5,553 bases of DNA from Leptolinea sp. Lineage in GTDB: Bacteria; Chloroflexota; Anaerolineae; Anaerolineales; Anaerolineaceae. The stretch is from the NCBI GenBank assembly GCA_022837205.1, contig JALHEL010000130.1, positions 1 through 5,553 of the forward strand. Direction: 5' to 3'. A model generated the notes under the pieces. It was given only the letters and a program-made list of their open reading frames with translations. It was not told the origin of the DNA and made no database searches. The first letter of the stretch is position 1. Each line of letters starts with the position of its first letter. Positions 1 to 5,553 of the stretch are shown piece after piece. A program made the translations under genes and the position numbers.

Positions 1-642
1 GATATCCCGATTTTGGCAAATATCGGTGCGGTTCAATTGAATTACGGGTGGACAAAAAACGAGTTATTAAAATTGGTCGATTCGGTCAACGCAAATGCGT
101 TGATCCTGCACTTTAATCCTCTGCAAGAAGTTTTTCAGCCTGAAGGAAATACCGACTTCAGGGGATTGATCGATAAAATTAAAGAACTTTGCGCCGATTT
201 CCCCGTTCCGATTGTGGCGAAAGAAGTCGGATTCGGAATATCTGTTTCGACGGCGGCAAAACTGGCTGATGCGGGAATCCGATGGATCGATGTAGCGGGT
301 GCCGGGGGAACTTCGTGGGCAAAAATCGAAGCTTTGAGTGCCGGTCAGAAAATTCCGGCTGAAACAATTGCCCCTTTCGGTGGATGGGGGATTCCGACGG
401 CTGTTTGTATCGATCAAATTCATCAAAAGATGCCCGAAATCAATTTGATTGCATCCGGTGGAATTCGTAATGGCATTGAAATGCGAAAAGCTTGCTTGCT
501 CGGCGCAAAACTTTGCGGAATAGCGATTCCGTTATTGAGACCCGCGTTGGAAAACGCGGAAGCGGTGATAACTGTTTTGGAACGATATATCTTTCAATAT
601 CGTGCGGCTGTTTTTACATCATCCGCCGTTGAAAAAATATAG
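1..642 (+). CDS. fni: Type 2 isopentenyl-diphosphate delta-isomerase (FMN-dependent), 5'-truncated by window edge
   Basis: This enzyme interconverts IPP and DMAPP in the cytoplasm using reduced FMN and Mg2+. The frame is open from base 1, so the true start lies upstream; the TTG at 13 is an internal leucine codon. About 213 residues are visible of a family usually near 330-350. Family motifs seen, numbered from base 1: NIGAVQ (7-12), the HFNPLQEVFQPEGN block (37-50) carrying the conserved Asn, Gln and Mg2+-binding Glu, VAKEVGFG (72-79), AGAGGTSW (99-106) and SGGIRNG (152-158) for FMN phosphate binding, followed by the GAKLCGIA strand. The last residues (RAAVFTSSAVEKI) align by eye with the family's C-terminal FLTG region but stop sooner than usual, so the tail is short. 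It lies 53 bases upstream of a prenyl diphosphate synthase, the enzyme that uses its product. Family assignment is secure; the short tail is an observation from memory of relatives. Confidence 0.95.
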   Translation, partial: DIPILANIGAVQLNYGWTKNELLKLVDSVNANALILHFNPLQEVFQPEGNTDFRGLIDKIKELCADFPVPIVAKEVGFGISVSTAAKLADAGIRWIDVAGAGGTSWAKIEALSAGQKIPAETIAPFGGWGIPTAVCIDQIHQKMPEINLIASGGIRNGIEMRKACLLGAKLCGIAIPLLRPALENAEAVITVLERYIFQYRAAVFTSSAVEKI

Positions 643-665
643 AATTTTTCAATAGAGAAAAAATT
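629..665 (+). repeat. AT-rich inverted repeats across the isomerase stop codon
   Basis: TTGAAAAA (629-636) is the exact complement of TTTTTCAA (645-652), giving an 8-bp stem with an 8-base loop that contains the TAG stop. The same T-run, TTTTTC (645-650), can also pair with GAAAAA (657-662), so the two hairpins exclude each other. Both stems are almost all A-T and neither is followed by a T-tract, so this is not a convincing intrinsic terminator. It may simply reflect A/T-run composition. Confidence 0.25.
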
Positions 666-681
666 GGACCCGATATCAACC

Positions 682-687
682 AGGGAG
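682..687 (+). promoter_or_regulatory. Ribosome binding site deciding the TTG start of the prenyl synthase
   Basis: AGGGAG lies 8 bases upstream of TTG at 696. It is the only good Shine-Dalgarno match in the 53-base gap after the isomerase. It supports the non-ATG start, because the first in-frame ATG (codon 35) would remove helices that precede the conserved GGKRIRP motif. Confidence 0.7.
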
Positions 688-695
688 AAACAATT

Positions 696-1694
696 TTGAG
701 CGATTTCCAAAAAGAAATAATCCGACAAATAAATGAAACACTGTATCGACAGATTGCGAAAGAAGAAATCGAAAAAAAAGATCAGACGCTTTCCGATATG
801 CTTTTTTATGCGCTCGGAATGGATTCGGATGGAACAGTACATGCCGGCGGGAAACGAATTCGGCCGTTGATCTGTTGCTTAACTTGCGGCGCGATTTCCG
901 GTAGTCATGAACCGGCTTTGTTGCCCGGGACAGTTCTCGAAATGTTTCATAATTTCACGCTTATCCATGATGATATTGAAGATTCGGGAGAAACCAGACA
1001 TGGCCAACCGGCTGTGTGGAAAAAATGGGGCAGCGCGTTGAGTCTGAATGCCGGCGATATGCTGTTCGCTCTGACATATAAGACATTGCATGAAATTAGT
1101 GGTCGTTCAAAAACCGGCTCGGAAATTTCTGTGTTTGATCAAATGGTGACGGATTTGATAATGGGGCAACATTTGGATATTTCTTTTGAAAAACGTCAAA
1201 GTATTACCGAAGAGGAATATTTAACAATGATTTCGGGGAAGACGGTGGCATTAATCAAAGGAAGTTTTACATTGGGTGCGATCGCAGCCGAAGCAAATCA
1301 AAGTACAATTGCTGAATTGGAAAAAGTGGGTGAAAAAATCGGATTGGCATTCCAAATGCAAGATGATTATCTCGGAATTTGGGGTGATTCAAACCATTTG
1401 GGAAAATCGGTTTCGACCGATATTACCGGTAAGAAGAAGTCTTTGCCGATTCAATACGCAATGAATCATGATGCTTCATTTAATAAAGAATGGCAGGAAT
1501 ATAACGGTGATCCGGAAAGAGTGGGATATTTTGCCGATCGATTGCGGGAAATCGGTGCGGATAGCTATACCCGAAATCAATGGGAGAGGGCTATGAGTGA
1601 AGCCTCAAAGAAAATGAAAAGTTTTTCTTTCAATGAAAAATATGGGAATGAATTAAATGAGTTGATAGGAACTTTAGCGGGGCGAAATAAATGA
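696..1694 (+). CDS. Polyprenyl diphosphate synthase (probable geranylgeranyl/farnesyl diphosphate synthase)
   Basis: This is a 332-residue trans-isoprenyl diphosphate synthase, a normal length for the family. It condenses IPP with an allylic diphosphate, building C15-C20 prenyl diphosphates in the cytoplasm. Visible motifs: GGKRIRP (51-57) for IPP/diphosphate binding; the first Asp-rich motif DDIED (92-96), followed by the conserved Arg of RHG (101-103); GKT (181-183); the second Asp-rich motif DDYLGIWGD (223-231); and GKSVSTDITGKKKSLP (236-251) with its basic cluster. An aromatic residue, Phe87, sits five positions before the first motif. In short-chain synthases a bulky residue there limits the product to about C20 or shorter, so GGPP or FPP is the inferred product. 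The TTG start is chosen from the AGGGAG site and the family N-terminus. The stop overlaps the folE start by four bases (ATGA). Alternatives within the family are ispA-, crtE- or idsA-like functions; the sequence alone does not settle chain length. Confidence 0.93.
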   Translation: MSDFQKEIIRQINETLYRQIAKEEIEKKDQTLSDMLFYALGMDSDGTVHAGGKRIRPLICCLTCGAISGSHEPALLPGTVLEMFHNFTLIHDDIEDSGETRHGQPAVWKKWGSALSLNAGDMLFALTYKTLHEISGRSKTGSEISVFDQMVTDLIMGQHLDISFEKRQSITEEEYLTMISGKTVALIKGSFTLGAIAAEANQSTIAELEKVGEKIGLAFQMQDDYLGIWGDSNHLGKSVSTDITGKKKSLPIQYAMNHDASFNKEWQEYNGDPERVGYFADRLREIGADSYTRNQWERAMSEASKKMKSFSFNEKYGNELNELIGTLAGRNK

Positions 1695-2281
1695 TTGATG
1701 AACAAAAAGAAAAAAATCCGACCATTCGGGATGCCATAGAGATTATCTTGACCCAATTGGGAGAGAACCCTGAGCGGGAAGGGTTGAAAGCTACGCCGAT
1801 CCGAGTTGAAAAAATGTATCGAGAAACTTGCTCGGGATACCAACAAAATTTGAAAGAAATCGTCAACGGTGCTGTCTTTCATGAAAAATCGAACGGTATG
1901 GTTCTGGTAAAGGATATTGAGTTTTACAGTCTTTGTGAACATCATATGCTGCCTTTTTTCGGAATGGTACATGTTGCATATTTGCCTGACGAAAAAATTA
2001 TCGGCTTGTCTAAAATTCCACGGATTGTGGATATGTACGCACGTCGTCTTCAAGTTCAAGAGAGGTTGACGACCCAAATCATGGAAGCAATCGAAGAAAT
2101 TCTGCAACCGAAAGGGTGTGGGGTTCTGATCGAGGCGAGCCATTTATGTGCGATGATGCGAGGGGTAAAAAAAGATCAGGCGAAGCTTATAACGACAAAT
2201 TTCAGCGGTTTATTTCTGAAAGACGAAACGATTCGCTCTGATTTTTTCAATCAGGTAAATCAAGAATCTGTTAAAGTGTAA
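1691..2281 (+). CDS. folE: GTP cyclohydrolase I
   Basis: This enzyme converts GTP to 7,8-dihydroneopterin triphosphate, the first step to folate and other pterins (and to 7-deazapurines in many bacteria). At 196 residues it has the typical length. Zinc ligands are visible as Cys82 and His85 in the LCEHH motif and Cys153 in HLCAMMRGV, matching E. coli Cys110, His113 and Cys181. His84 and His151 match the catalytic histidines 112 and 179. The N-terminal stretch (ENPEREGLKATPIRVEKMY, 25-43) and the RRLQVQERLT segment (118-127) are also diagnostic. With all three zinc ligands present it is the canonical zinc enzyme (FolE type 1), not the unrelated FolE2. The start codon ATG overlaps the stop of the prenyl synthase, with only a weak GCGGGG just upstream, which suggests translational coupling. 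Pairing with isoprenoid genes is probably operon convenience rather than a shared pathway. Confidence 0.97.
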   Translation: MIDEQKEKNPTIRDAIEIILTQLGENPEREGLKATPIRVEKMYRETCSGYQQNLKEIVNGAVFHEKSNGMVLVKDIEFYSLCEHHMLPFFGMVHVAYLPDEKIIGLSKIPRIVDMYARRLQVQERLTTQIMEAIEEILQPKGCGVLIEASHLCAMMRGVKKDQAKLITTNFSGLFLKDETIRSDFFNQVNQESVKV

Positions 2282-2300
2282 TTTCCGAAATTTTTGGAAA
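2282..2300 (+). terminator. Weak hairpin directly after folE, possible inefficient terminator
   Basis: TTTCC (2282-2286) pairs with GGAAA (2296-2300). The stem can extend inward through a G-U and two A-U pairs to a 3-base loop, giving 8 pairs. It starts right after the folE stop. No clean T-tract follows: the next bases are CATCATTTATAA. Termination would therefore be poor or factor-dependent. The placement at the only sizeable gap in the gene run is the main argument for it. Confidence 0.25.
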
Positions 2301-2307
2301 CATCATT

Positions 2308-2313
2308 TATAAT
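2308..2313 (+). promoter_or_regulatory. Candidate -10 box (TATAAT) ahead of the SPT-like gene
   Basis: A perfect TATAAT lies 58 bases before the start codon at 2372. The hexamers 16-19 bases upstream (around 2283-2291) do not resemble TTGACA, so a sigma-70 promoter is supported by one element only. The stretch is AT-rich and such boxes arise by chance. It would give the SPT-like and HAD genes their own transcript, separate from folE. Confidence 0.35.
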
Positions 2314-2360
2314 TTTCAAGACTTTTTCTGTGCAATCATCATCAATTTATCGAAGAAAAT

Positions 2361-2367
2361 AAGAGGA
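2361..2367 (+). promoter_or_regulatory. Ribosome binding site of the SPT-like gene
   Basis: AAGAGGA is separated from ATG at 2372 by four T residues, a short spacing within the usable range. It fixes the start codon; no better in-frame start is near. Confidence 0.7.
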
Positions 2368-2371
2368 TTTT

Positions 2372-3550
2372 ATGGATATTTTCCAAAAGTGTTACGAATA
2401 TGACATGATCAAAAAAATGATTGCCGAAGGACATTATCCTTATTTTTTGCCGCTTTCAGAAAATGAAGGAACCGTTGCGGAATATAAGGGCAAGAAACTG
2501 ATCATGTGTGGTTCCAATAATTACTTGGGGCTCACGACTCATCCGAAAGTTCGGGAAGCGGCGATAGCGGCGATTCACCAATATGGAACCAGCTGTACCG
2601 GCTCTCGATTTTTAAATGGATCGTTGGAATTGCATGAAACTTTGGAACATGAAATTGCCGAGTTTGTGGGCAAAGAAGCAGCTTTGGTTTTTTCAACCGG
2701 AATGCAGACGAATTTAGGAACAATCAGCGCATTAGTCGGTCGGAATGATTATGCCATTCTCGATAAAGATTCCCATGCCAGCATTTATGACGGCGTCAAG
2801 CTCTCCTACGGTAAATTGGAACGATTTGCGCATAATGATATGGAACATTTGGAAAAGGTCTTAAGCTCTCTCCCGGAAGAGGCCGGAAAGCTTATTATTG
2901 TGGATGGTTTGTTCAGTATGGAAGGAGATTTAGCTCCGTTGGACAAAATTATTCCCATCGCAAGAAAATACGGCGCCCGTCTGATGGTGGACGATGCTCA
3001 CGGTATCGGTGTGACAGGTAATGGTCACGGTACTGCTGCACAATTCGGCTTGACGAAAGAGGTCGACTTGATTATGTCAACTTTCAGTAAGAGTTTCGCT
3101 TCTTTGGGCGGTTTTATTTCCGGCGATGAAGAGATTGTTCATTACATTAAGCATAACGCCCGATCGATGATTTTCAGTGCAAGTATTCAGCCGGCAAGTG
3201 CTGCGGCAGCTTTGGCTGCATTAAGAATCATGCGAGAAGAACCCGAATGGAATCAGCGTTTGATAAAGAATGGAAATAAGATGCGGAAGGGACTGTCCGA
3301 GCTTGGATTTAATATCGGGAATTCTGTAACACCGGTCGTACCGATTCTTATCGGGAATAATGAACAGACTTTTGAAATGGCAAGCGGCCTTTTTGAAAGG
3401 GGCGTTTTCGTTAATTCGGTAATTTCTCCCGCAACCCCTCCCGGTAGACAATTGTTGAGAACCAGCTACATGGCAACCCATACGGACGAACAGCTCGATC
3501 AGGTATTGGACGCTTTTGAATATGTCGGGAAAAAGGTTGGCTTGATCTGA
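2372..3550 (+). CDS. spt: PLP-dependent alpha-oxoamine synthase, probable serine palmitoyltransferase
   Basis: This is a 392-residue fold-type I PLP enzyme of the family that condenses an amino acid with an acyl-CoA, releasing CO2 and CoA. Seen in sequence: GSNNYLGL (47-54); SCTGSRFLNGSLELHETLE (74-92); His135 in DKDSHAS, which stacks on PLP; VDDAHGIG with Asp207 and His210; the Schiff-base Lys240 in STFSKSFASLGG; HNARSMIFSAS (261-271); and Arg363 in PATPPGRQLLR. Several parts recall bacterial serine palmitoyltransferases, especially those of Bacteroides: the N-terminal YPYF, RFLNGSLELH, HNARxxIFSAS, and PATPPG..LLR where the related 2-amino-3-ketobutyrate ligase and BioF have other versions. 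It would make 3-ketosphinganine from serine and palmitoyl-CoA in the cytoplasm, the first sphingolipid step. No biotin or threonine-degradation gene is nearby. The alternatives, Kbl or BioF (8-amino-7-oxononanoate synthase), are not excluded. The stop overlaps the next start (TGATG), so the HAD gene is probably made with it. The family is certain; the SPT call is an inference. Confidence 0.72.
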   Translation: MDIFQKCYEYDMIKKMIAEGHYPYFLPLSENEGTVAEYKGKKLIMCGSNNYLGLTTHPKVREAAIAAIHQYGTSCTGSRFLNGSLELHETLEHEIAEFVGKEAALVFSTGMQTNLGTISALVGRNDYAILDKDSHASIYDGVKLSYGKLERFAHNDMEHLEKVLSSLPEEAGKLIIVDGLFSMEGDLAPLDKIIPIARKYGARLMVDDAHGIGVTGNGHGTAAQFGLTKEVDLIMSTFSKSFASLGGFISGDEEIVHYIKHNARSMIFSASIQPASAAAALAALRIMREEPEWNQRLIKNGNKMRKGLSELGFNIGNSVTPVVPILIGNNEQTFEMASGLFERGVFVNSVISPATPPGRQLLRTSYMATHTDEQLDQVLDAFEYVGKKVGLI

Positions 3551-4791
3551 TGGGAAAAAATTCAGAGAAATCCGAATATCGGGTCTTATTATTTGATATA
3601 GACGGTGTGTTGGTTTCTCAGGGCGGATATCGGAAAGCATTTACAGATACGGTTTCCTGGTTTATGAATTATTTTGGATTTCCGGAAATTCAAATCGGCA
3701 GGGAATTTGCGGATCGATTTGATGCATACGGCGTTTTGGCAGAATGGGATATGGTTCCGTTGACTTTATCCTTTTTTTTAGATTGGTATGCCGAGAATAA
3801 CCCGCAAGCAAGACCTTTTGGAAAACTTGAAAAATTAAATAATCTTCCCCGCATCCATCCGGCCATGCCGTTTCCGGAAGTTCTTTGGCAGAAGATACCG
3901 CAGATTCAAGATATTTTAAATGGTGAAGATATCCCCGCTTTGGCTGTTTACAAACATTGTCTGGATCAGAAAGATCAGAGTATTTTACCCAGACTATGGG
4001 ATGATTCGGTTTTAAGTGAGCTGTTAGCGGATTCTTTAAATGTGCGTTCTTCTTGGTGCTTTCAGAAATTGGAAACCTATATTCTCGGTTCGGAGCTTTT
4101 TGAAAAAACATTTCATATACCGACCGAAAAGGGAATTCCTTCCGCTTTAATGACTGTGAATAAAGCCCTTCTTAACGAAAAATACCGGAAAAAAATTCTT
4201 GAAATGAACGGAAAATCATTGTACGTGGCGACGATTACCGCTCGTCCGAATTTGTTGCCGGCATGTATTAAAGACGATAAAACAGAGATTATCTCGGCAA
4301 TCCCCGAAGCGGAAATTGCGATGGATGAATTAGGTTGGGGAGATGGGCGGATCAAAAATGTCGGAGTAGGGATATTACATTATTATGAGAAGAAGCGGGA
4401 TCTTCCGCAAGACAGCAGATTGAAACCGAATCCTTTTCATGCACTTTTTGCGATCCTTTATGCCATCAGTGATTCTTTTGAAAAAACTTTCAACGTCGTT
4501 TCAACCTGGGACTTTCCCGAAAAATCCGAGAATAAAATCAATCCTTTTTTGCCTATTCTTCCGGAAGGTTCTATGCTTGATATCGCGGTTTTTGAAGATT
4601 CTCTATCCGGTATCCAATCCGCAACAGATGCGGCAAAAATCTTACAAAATTACGGGTATATCGCCCAAACCAGAAGATATGGCATCTATACAAATCCTGA
4701 AAAGGCAGAACTGATGAAAACGATCGGTACAAATTGTTTTCCGACAATCAATGATGCTTTGGATCAATATTTTCCGGAAACAGATCAATAA
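3550..4791 (+). CDS. HAD-superfamily hydrolase with enlarged cap insertions, substrate unknown
   Basis: This 413-residue protein carries the HAD catalytic motifs in order. Motif I is DIDGV (16-20; Asp16 nucleophile, Asp18 acid/base). Motif II is the Thr in VATITARP (226-233). Motif III is Lys292 in LKPNPFHAL. Motif IV is Glu349-Asp350 in VFEDSLSGIQSA, the form typical of beta-phosphoglucomutase-like and phosphatase members. All catalytic residues are present, so an active Mg2+-dependent phosphohydrolase or phosphomutase is expected. It is much longer than the usual 210-250 residues: about 210 residues separate motifs I and II, about 60 separate II and III, and about 57 separate III and IV. 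The large helical, Trp/Pro-containing insert takes the cap position and should set substrate choice. No signal peptide or membrane segment is visible, so it is cytoplasmic. Its ATG overlaps the SPT-like stop by one base with no strong own Shine-Dalgarno site, indicating translational coupling. Action on a lipid-related phosphate is inferred from that neighbour only. Confidence 0.85.
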   Translation: MGKNSEKSEYRVLLFDIDGVLVSQGGYRKAFTDTVSWFMNYFGFPEIQIGREFADRFDAYGVLAEWDMVPLTLSFFLDWYAENNPQARPFGKLEKLNNLPRIHPAMPFPEVLWQKIPQIQDILNGEDIPALAVYKHCLDQKDQSILPRLWDDSVLSELLADSLNVRSSWCFQKLETYILGSELFEKTFHIPTEKGIPSALMTVNKALLNEKYRKKILEMNGKSLYVATITARPNLLPACIKDDKTEIISAIPEAEIAMDELGWGDGRIKNVGVGILHYYEKKRDLPQDSRLKPNPFHALFAILYAISDSFEKTFNVVSTWDFPEKSENKINPFLPILPEGSMLDIAVFEDSLSGIQSATDAAKILQNYGYIAQTRRYGIYTNPEKAELMKTIGTNCFPTINDALDQYFPETDQ

Positions 4792-5552
4792 AATAAACAT
4801 TCAATTAATTTCTCATTCGAATCAAATTTCATTGAGAGTCGCTGAGCACATTGTCGAATATAAGCCGGATAATGCAAAAAATCGCGGTCTGTTTCCGCTG
4901 CGATCTGCAAGAACGAATCGACGGTCAATGATCCGATTTGTAAGGCTTTATTTACTGCCTGAATTTTTAAAAGGCTCCAGACAATCACTACTTGGGCAAT
5001 TTCGAATTTAACAATCCGGTCGACGGTTATCGACTCTTGCTGATATTGGGAAAATTGTTTCAAACAATCCGAAAAAAAGAATAAAACCATGAAATTTTCC
5101 GGCAAATGAGCATATTTTTGGGAAAAAAGTTCCATCATATTGTCTCTTCCCATCCTATAATGCTCAGCCATCAATATAATCGGATCTGTCTCGCCCGCGA
5201 GCAAACTGATCATATTCCTTTGGATCGCTATGGATGATTTCGAAGCTCCTTCCAACCCCCAGTTAAGACATTCATTTAAAACTTTTATCCATTCGGAAAA
5301 TCGGACAGGATCCTCACATTCGCCGGAAGTAAAAAACGGATCGGAAAGCTCTCCGGATGAAGGACCGATCAAAATGTTGCGAATTGCTTCTTCGTCCATA
5401 CCGTTTTCGATCATTTCACCGATGGAGATCAGGAGGTTGCAAGCGTTTGCCAGACGGTCCGGCATCTTTCTTCCCCGATTTTGGACACATTTAATGAGTG
5501 CTTTGACGATATCGTCCCGTAATTTTAAGAGAATTCGACTTTTATCGTCTCG
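4785..5552 (-). CDS. Unrecognised alpha-helical protein, probably 5'-truncated by window edge
   Basis: I do not recognise this protein. It reads from the right edge to TGA at 4785-4787, 255 codons with no stop. An ATG at 5463-5465 would give 226 residues. The 29 codons upstream remain open and encode an amphipathic helix (LLKLRDDIVKALIKCV) that flows into the next helix (RLANACNLLISIGEMIENG), so I favour a start outside the window. Against this, a GGGGAAG sequence sits just before the ATG. The protein is rich in Leu, Ile, Met, Phe and Glu/Asp and looks like an all-helical repeat or scaffold fold. No signal peptide, clear membrane helix, nucleotide-binding loop or zinc motif is visible; a hydrophobic stretch (IVKFEIAQVVIVWSLL) is broken by charged residues. 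Its stop lies within the last codons of the HAD gene, a seven-base convergent overlap. Coding status rests on length and protein-like composition. Confidence 0.7.
   Translation of the reverse strand, partial: RDDKSRILLKLRDDIVKALIKCVQNRGRKMPDRLANACNLLISIGEMIENGMDEEAIRNILIGPSSGELSDPFFTSGECEDPVRFSEWIKVLNECLNWGLEGASKSSIAIQRNMISLLAGETDPIILMAEHYRMGRDNMMELFSQKYAHLPENFMVLFFFSDCLKQFSQYQQESITVDRIVKFEIAQVVIVWSLLKIQAVNKALQIGSLTVDSFLQIAAETDRDFLHYPAYIRQCAQRLSMKFDSNEKLIECLFY
5470..5476 (-). promoter_or_regulatory. Shine-Dalgarno-like site before the alternative ATG of the minus-strand gene
   Basis: Read on the minus strand, GGGGAAG lies four bases before the ATG at 5465-5463. If functional, it makes the shorter 226-residue protein the real product, or an internal start. 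The open frame upstream with helical periodicity argues against it being the main start. Left as an open alternative. Confidence 0.3.
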
Positions 5553-5553
5553 G

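Noticed and set aside
607..642. Possible frameshift near the T-run at 611-615 shortening the isomerase
   Set aside because: The shifted frame continues only briefly to TAG at 653-655 and does not restore the family's C-terminal pattern better; the existing frame already fits (VFTSSAVEKI against the FLTG region).
613..643. TTTACA (613-618) and TATAGA (638-643) as a promoter for the prenyl synthase
   Set aside because: The spacing is 19 bases, the -10 match is only four of six, and the pair lies in coding sequence; the close gene spacing makes read-through from upstream more likely.
1577..2143. A 188-codon minus-strand open frame opposite the end of the prenyl synthase and folE
   Set aside because: It lies antisense to two genes with unmistakable catalytic motifs, and its translation is rich in Phe, His, Asn and Arg without family resemblance. 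It is a shadow.
3662..4111. A 149-codon minus-strand open frame inside the HAD gene
   Set aside because: It is antisense to a continuous protein with intact HAD motifs, shows no domain signal and has no clear ribosome site.
4439..4714. A 91-codon plus-strand frame within the HAD gene
   Set aside because: It is an out-of-frame shadow of the region carrying motifs III and IV.
4801..4834. TCAAT...ATTGA and the ATTCGAAT palindrome near the convergent junction as a terminator
   Set aside because: The arms are only five bases with a long unpaired interior, the 8-base palindrome cannot form a loop-bearing hairpin, and there is no GC stem or T-tract.
4751..5011. An 86-codon plus-strand frame running past the HAD stop
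   Set aside because: It overlaps the HAD end in another frame and is opposite the longer, more protein-like minus-strand gene; its composition is Arg/Ser-rich and unconvincing.
1..5553. tRNA, rRNA, CRISPR repeats, insertion sequences, attachment sites or an origin
   Set aside because: No cloverleaf-like sequence, regularly spaced repeat, transposase frame, terminal inverted repeat pair or DnaA-box cluster was seen; nearly every base is in a gene.

Overview
The window is an ordinary-looking, AT-leaning bacterial chromosome segment, densely packed with genes. It carries five plus-strand genes in a row, followed by one minus-strand gene that meets them tail to tail. There is no rRNA, tRNA, CRISPR array, transposase or phage gene. 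Three features point to a bacterium with bacterial lipids: a type 2 (FMN-dependent) isopentenyl diphosphate isomerase, a DDxxD-type all-trans prenyl diphosphate synthase, and a serine-palmitoyltransferase-like enzyme. The prenyl synthase has a Chloroflexota-like flavour (DDIED first motif, DDYLGIWGD second motif). My tentative guess is a low-GC anaerobic member of Anaerolineae, but this rests on remembered family resemblance and is weak.

Layout. Positions 1-642 hold the C-terminal part of isopentenyl diphosphate isomerase type 2, cut by the window edge. Positions 696-1694 hold a geranylgeranyl/farnesyl diphosphate synthase that begins at TTG. Positions 1691-2281 hold GTP cyclohydrolase I (folE), sharing an ATGA stop/start overlap with the prenyl synthase. 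A 90-base gap follows, with a weak hairpin and a perfect TATAAT box. Positions 2372-3550 hold a PLP-dependent alpha-oxoamine synthase that best fits serine palmitoyltransferase. Positions 3550-4791 hold a HAD-superfamily hydrolase with unusually large insertions, coupled to it by a TGATG overlap. On the minus strand, 4785-5552 encodes a helical protein I cannot identify. Its frame stays open to the window edge, and its stop codon lies inside the end of the HAD gene.

How the genes could work together. The isomerase makes DMAPP from IPP, and the prenyl synthase condenses IPP onto DMAPP to give C15/C20 prenyl diphosphates for quinone, carotenoid or carrier-lipid synthesis. FolE starts pterin/folate synthesis and is co-translated with the prenyl synthase, although there is no direct pathway link. 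The second pair, SPT-like enzyme plus HAD hydrolase, looks like a separate short transcription unit. Its first enzyme would start sphingolipid long-chain-base synthesis, and the HAD enzyme may act on a phosphorylated intermediate or headgroup. That last link is inferred only from translational coupling. The most promising unknowns are the HAD protein with its enlarged cap and the unrecognised minus-strand protein.
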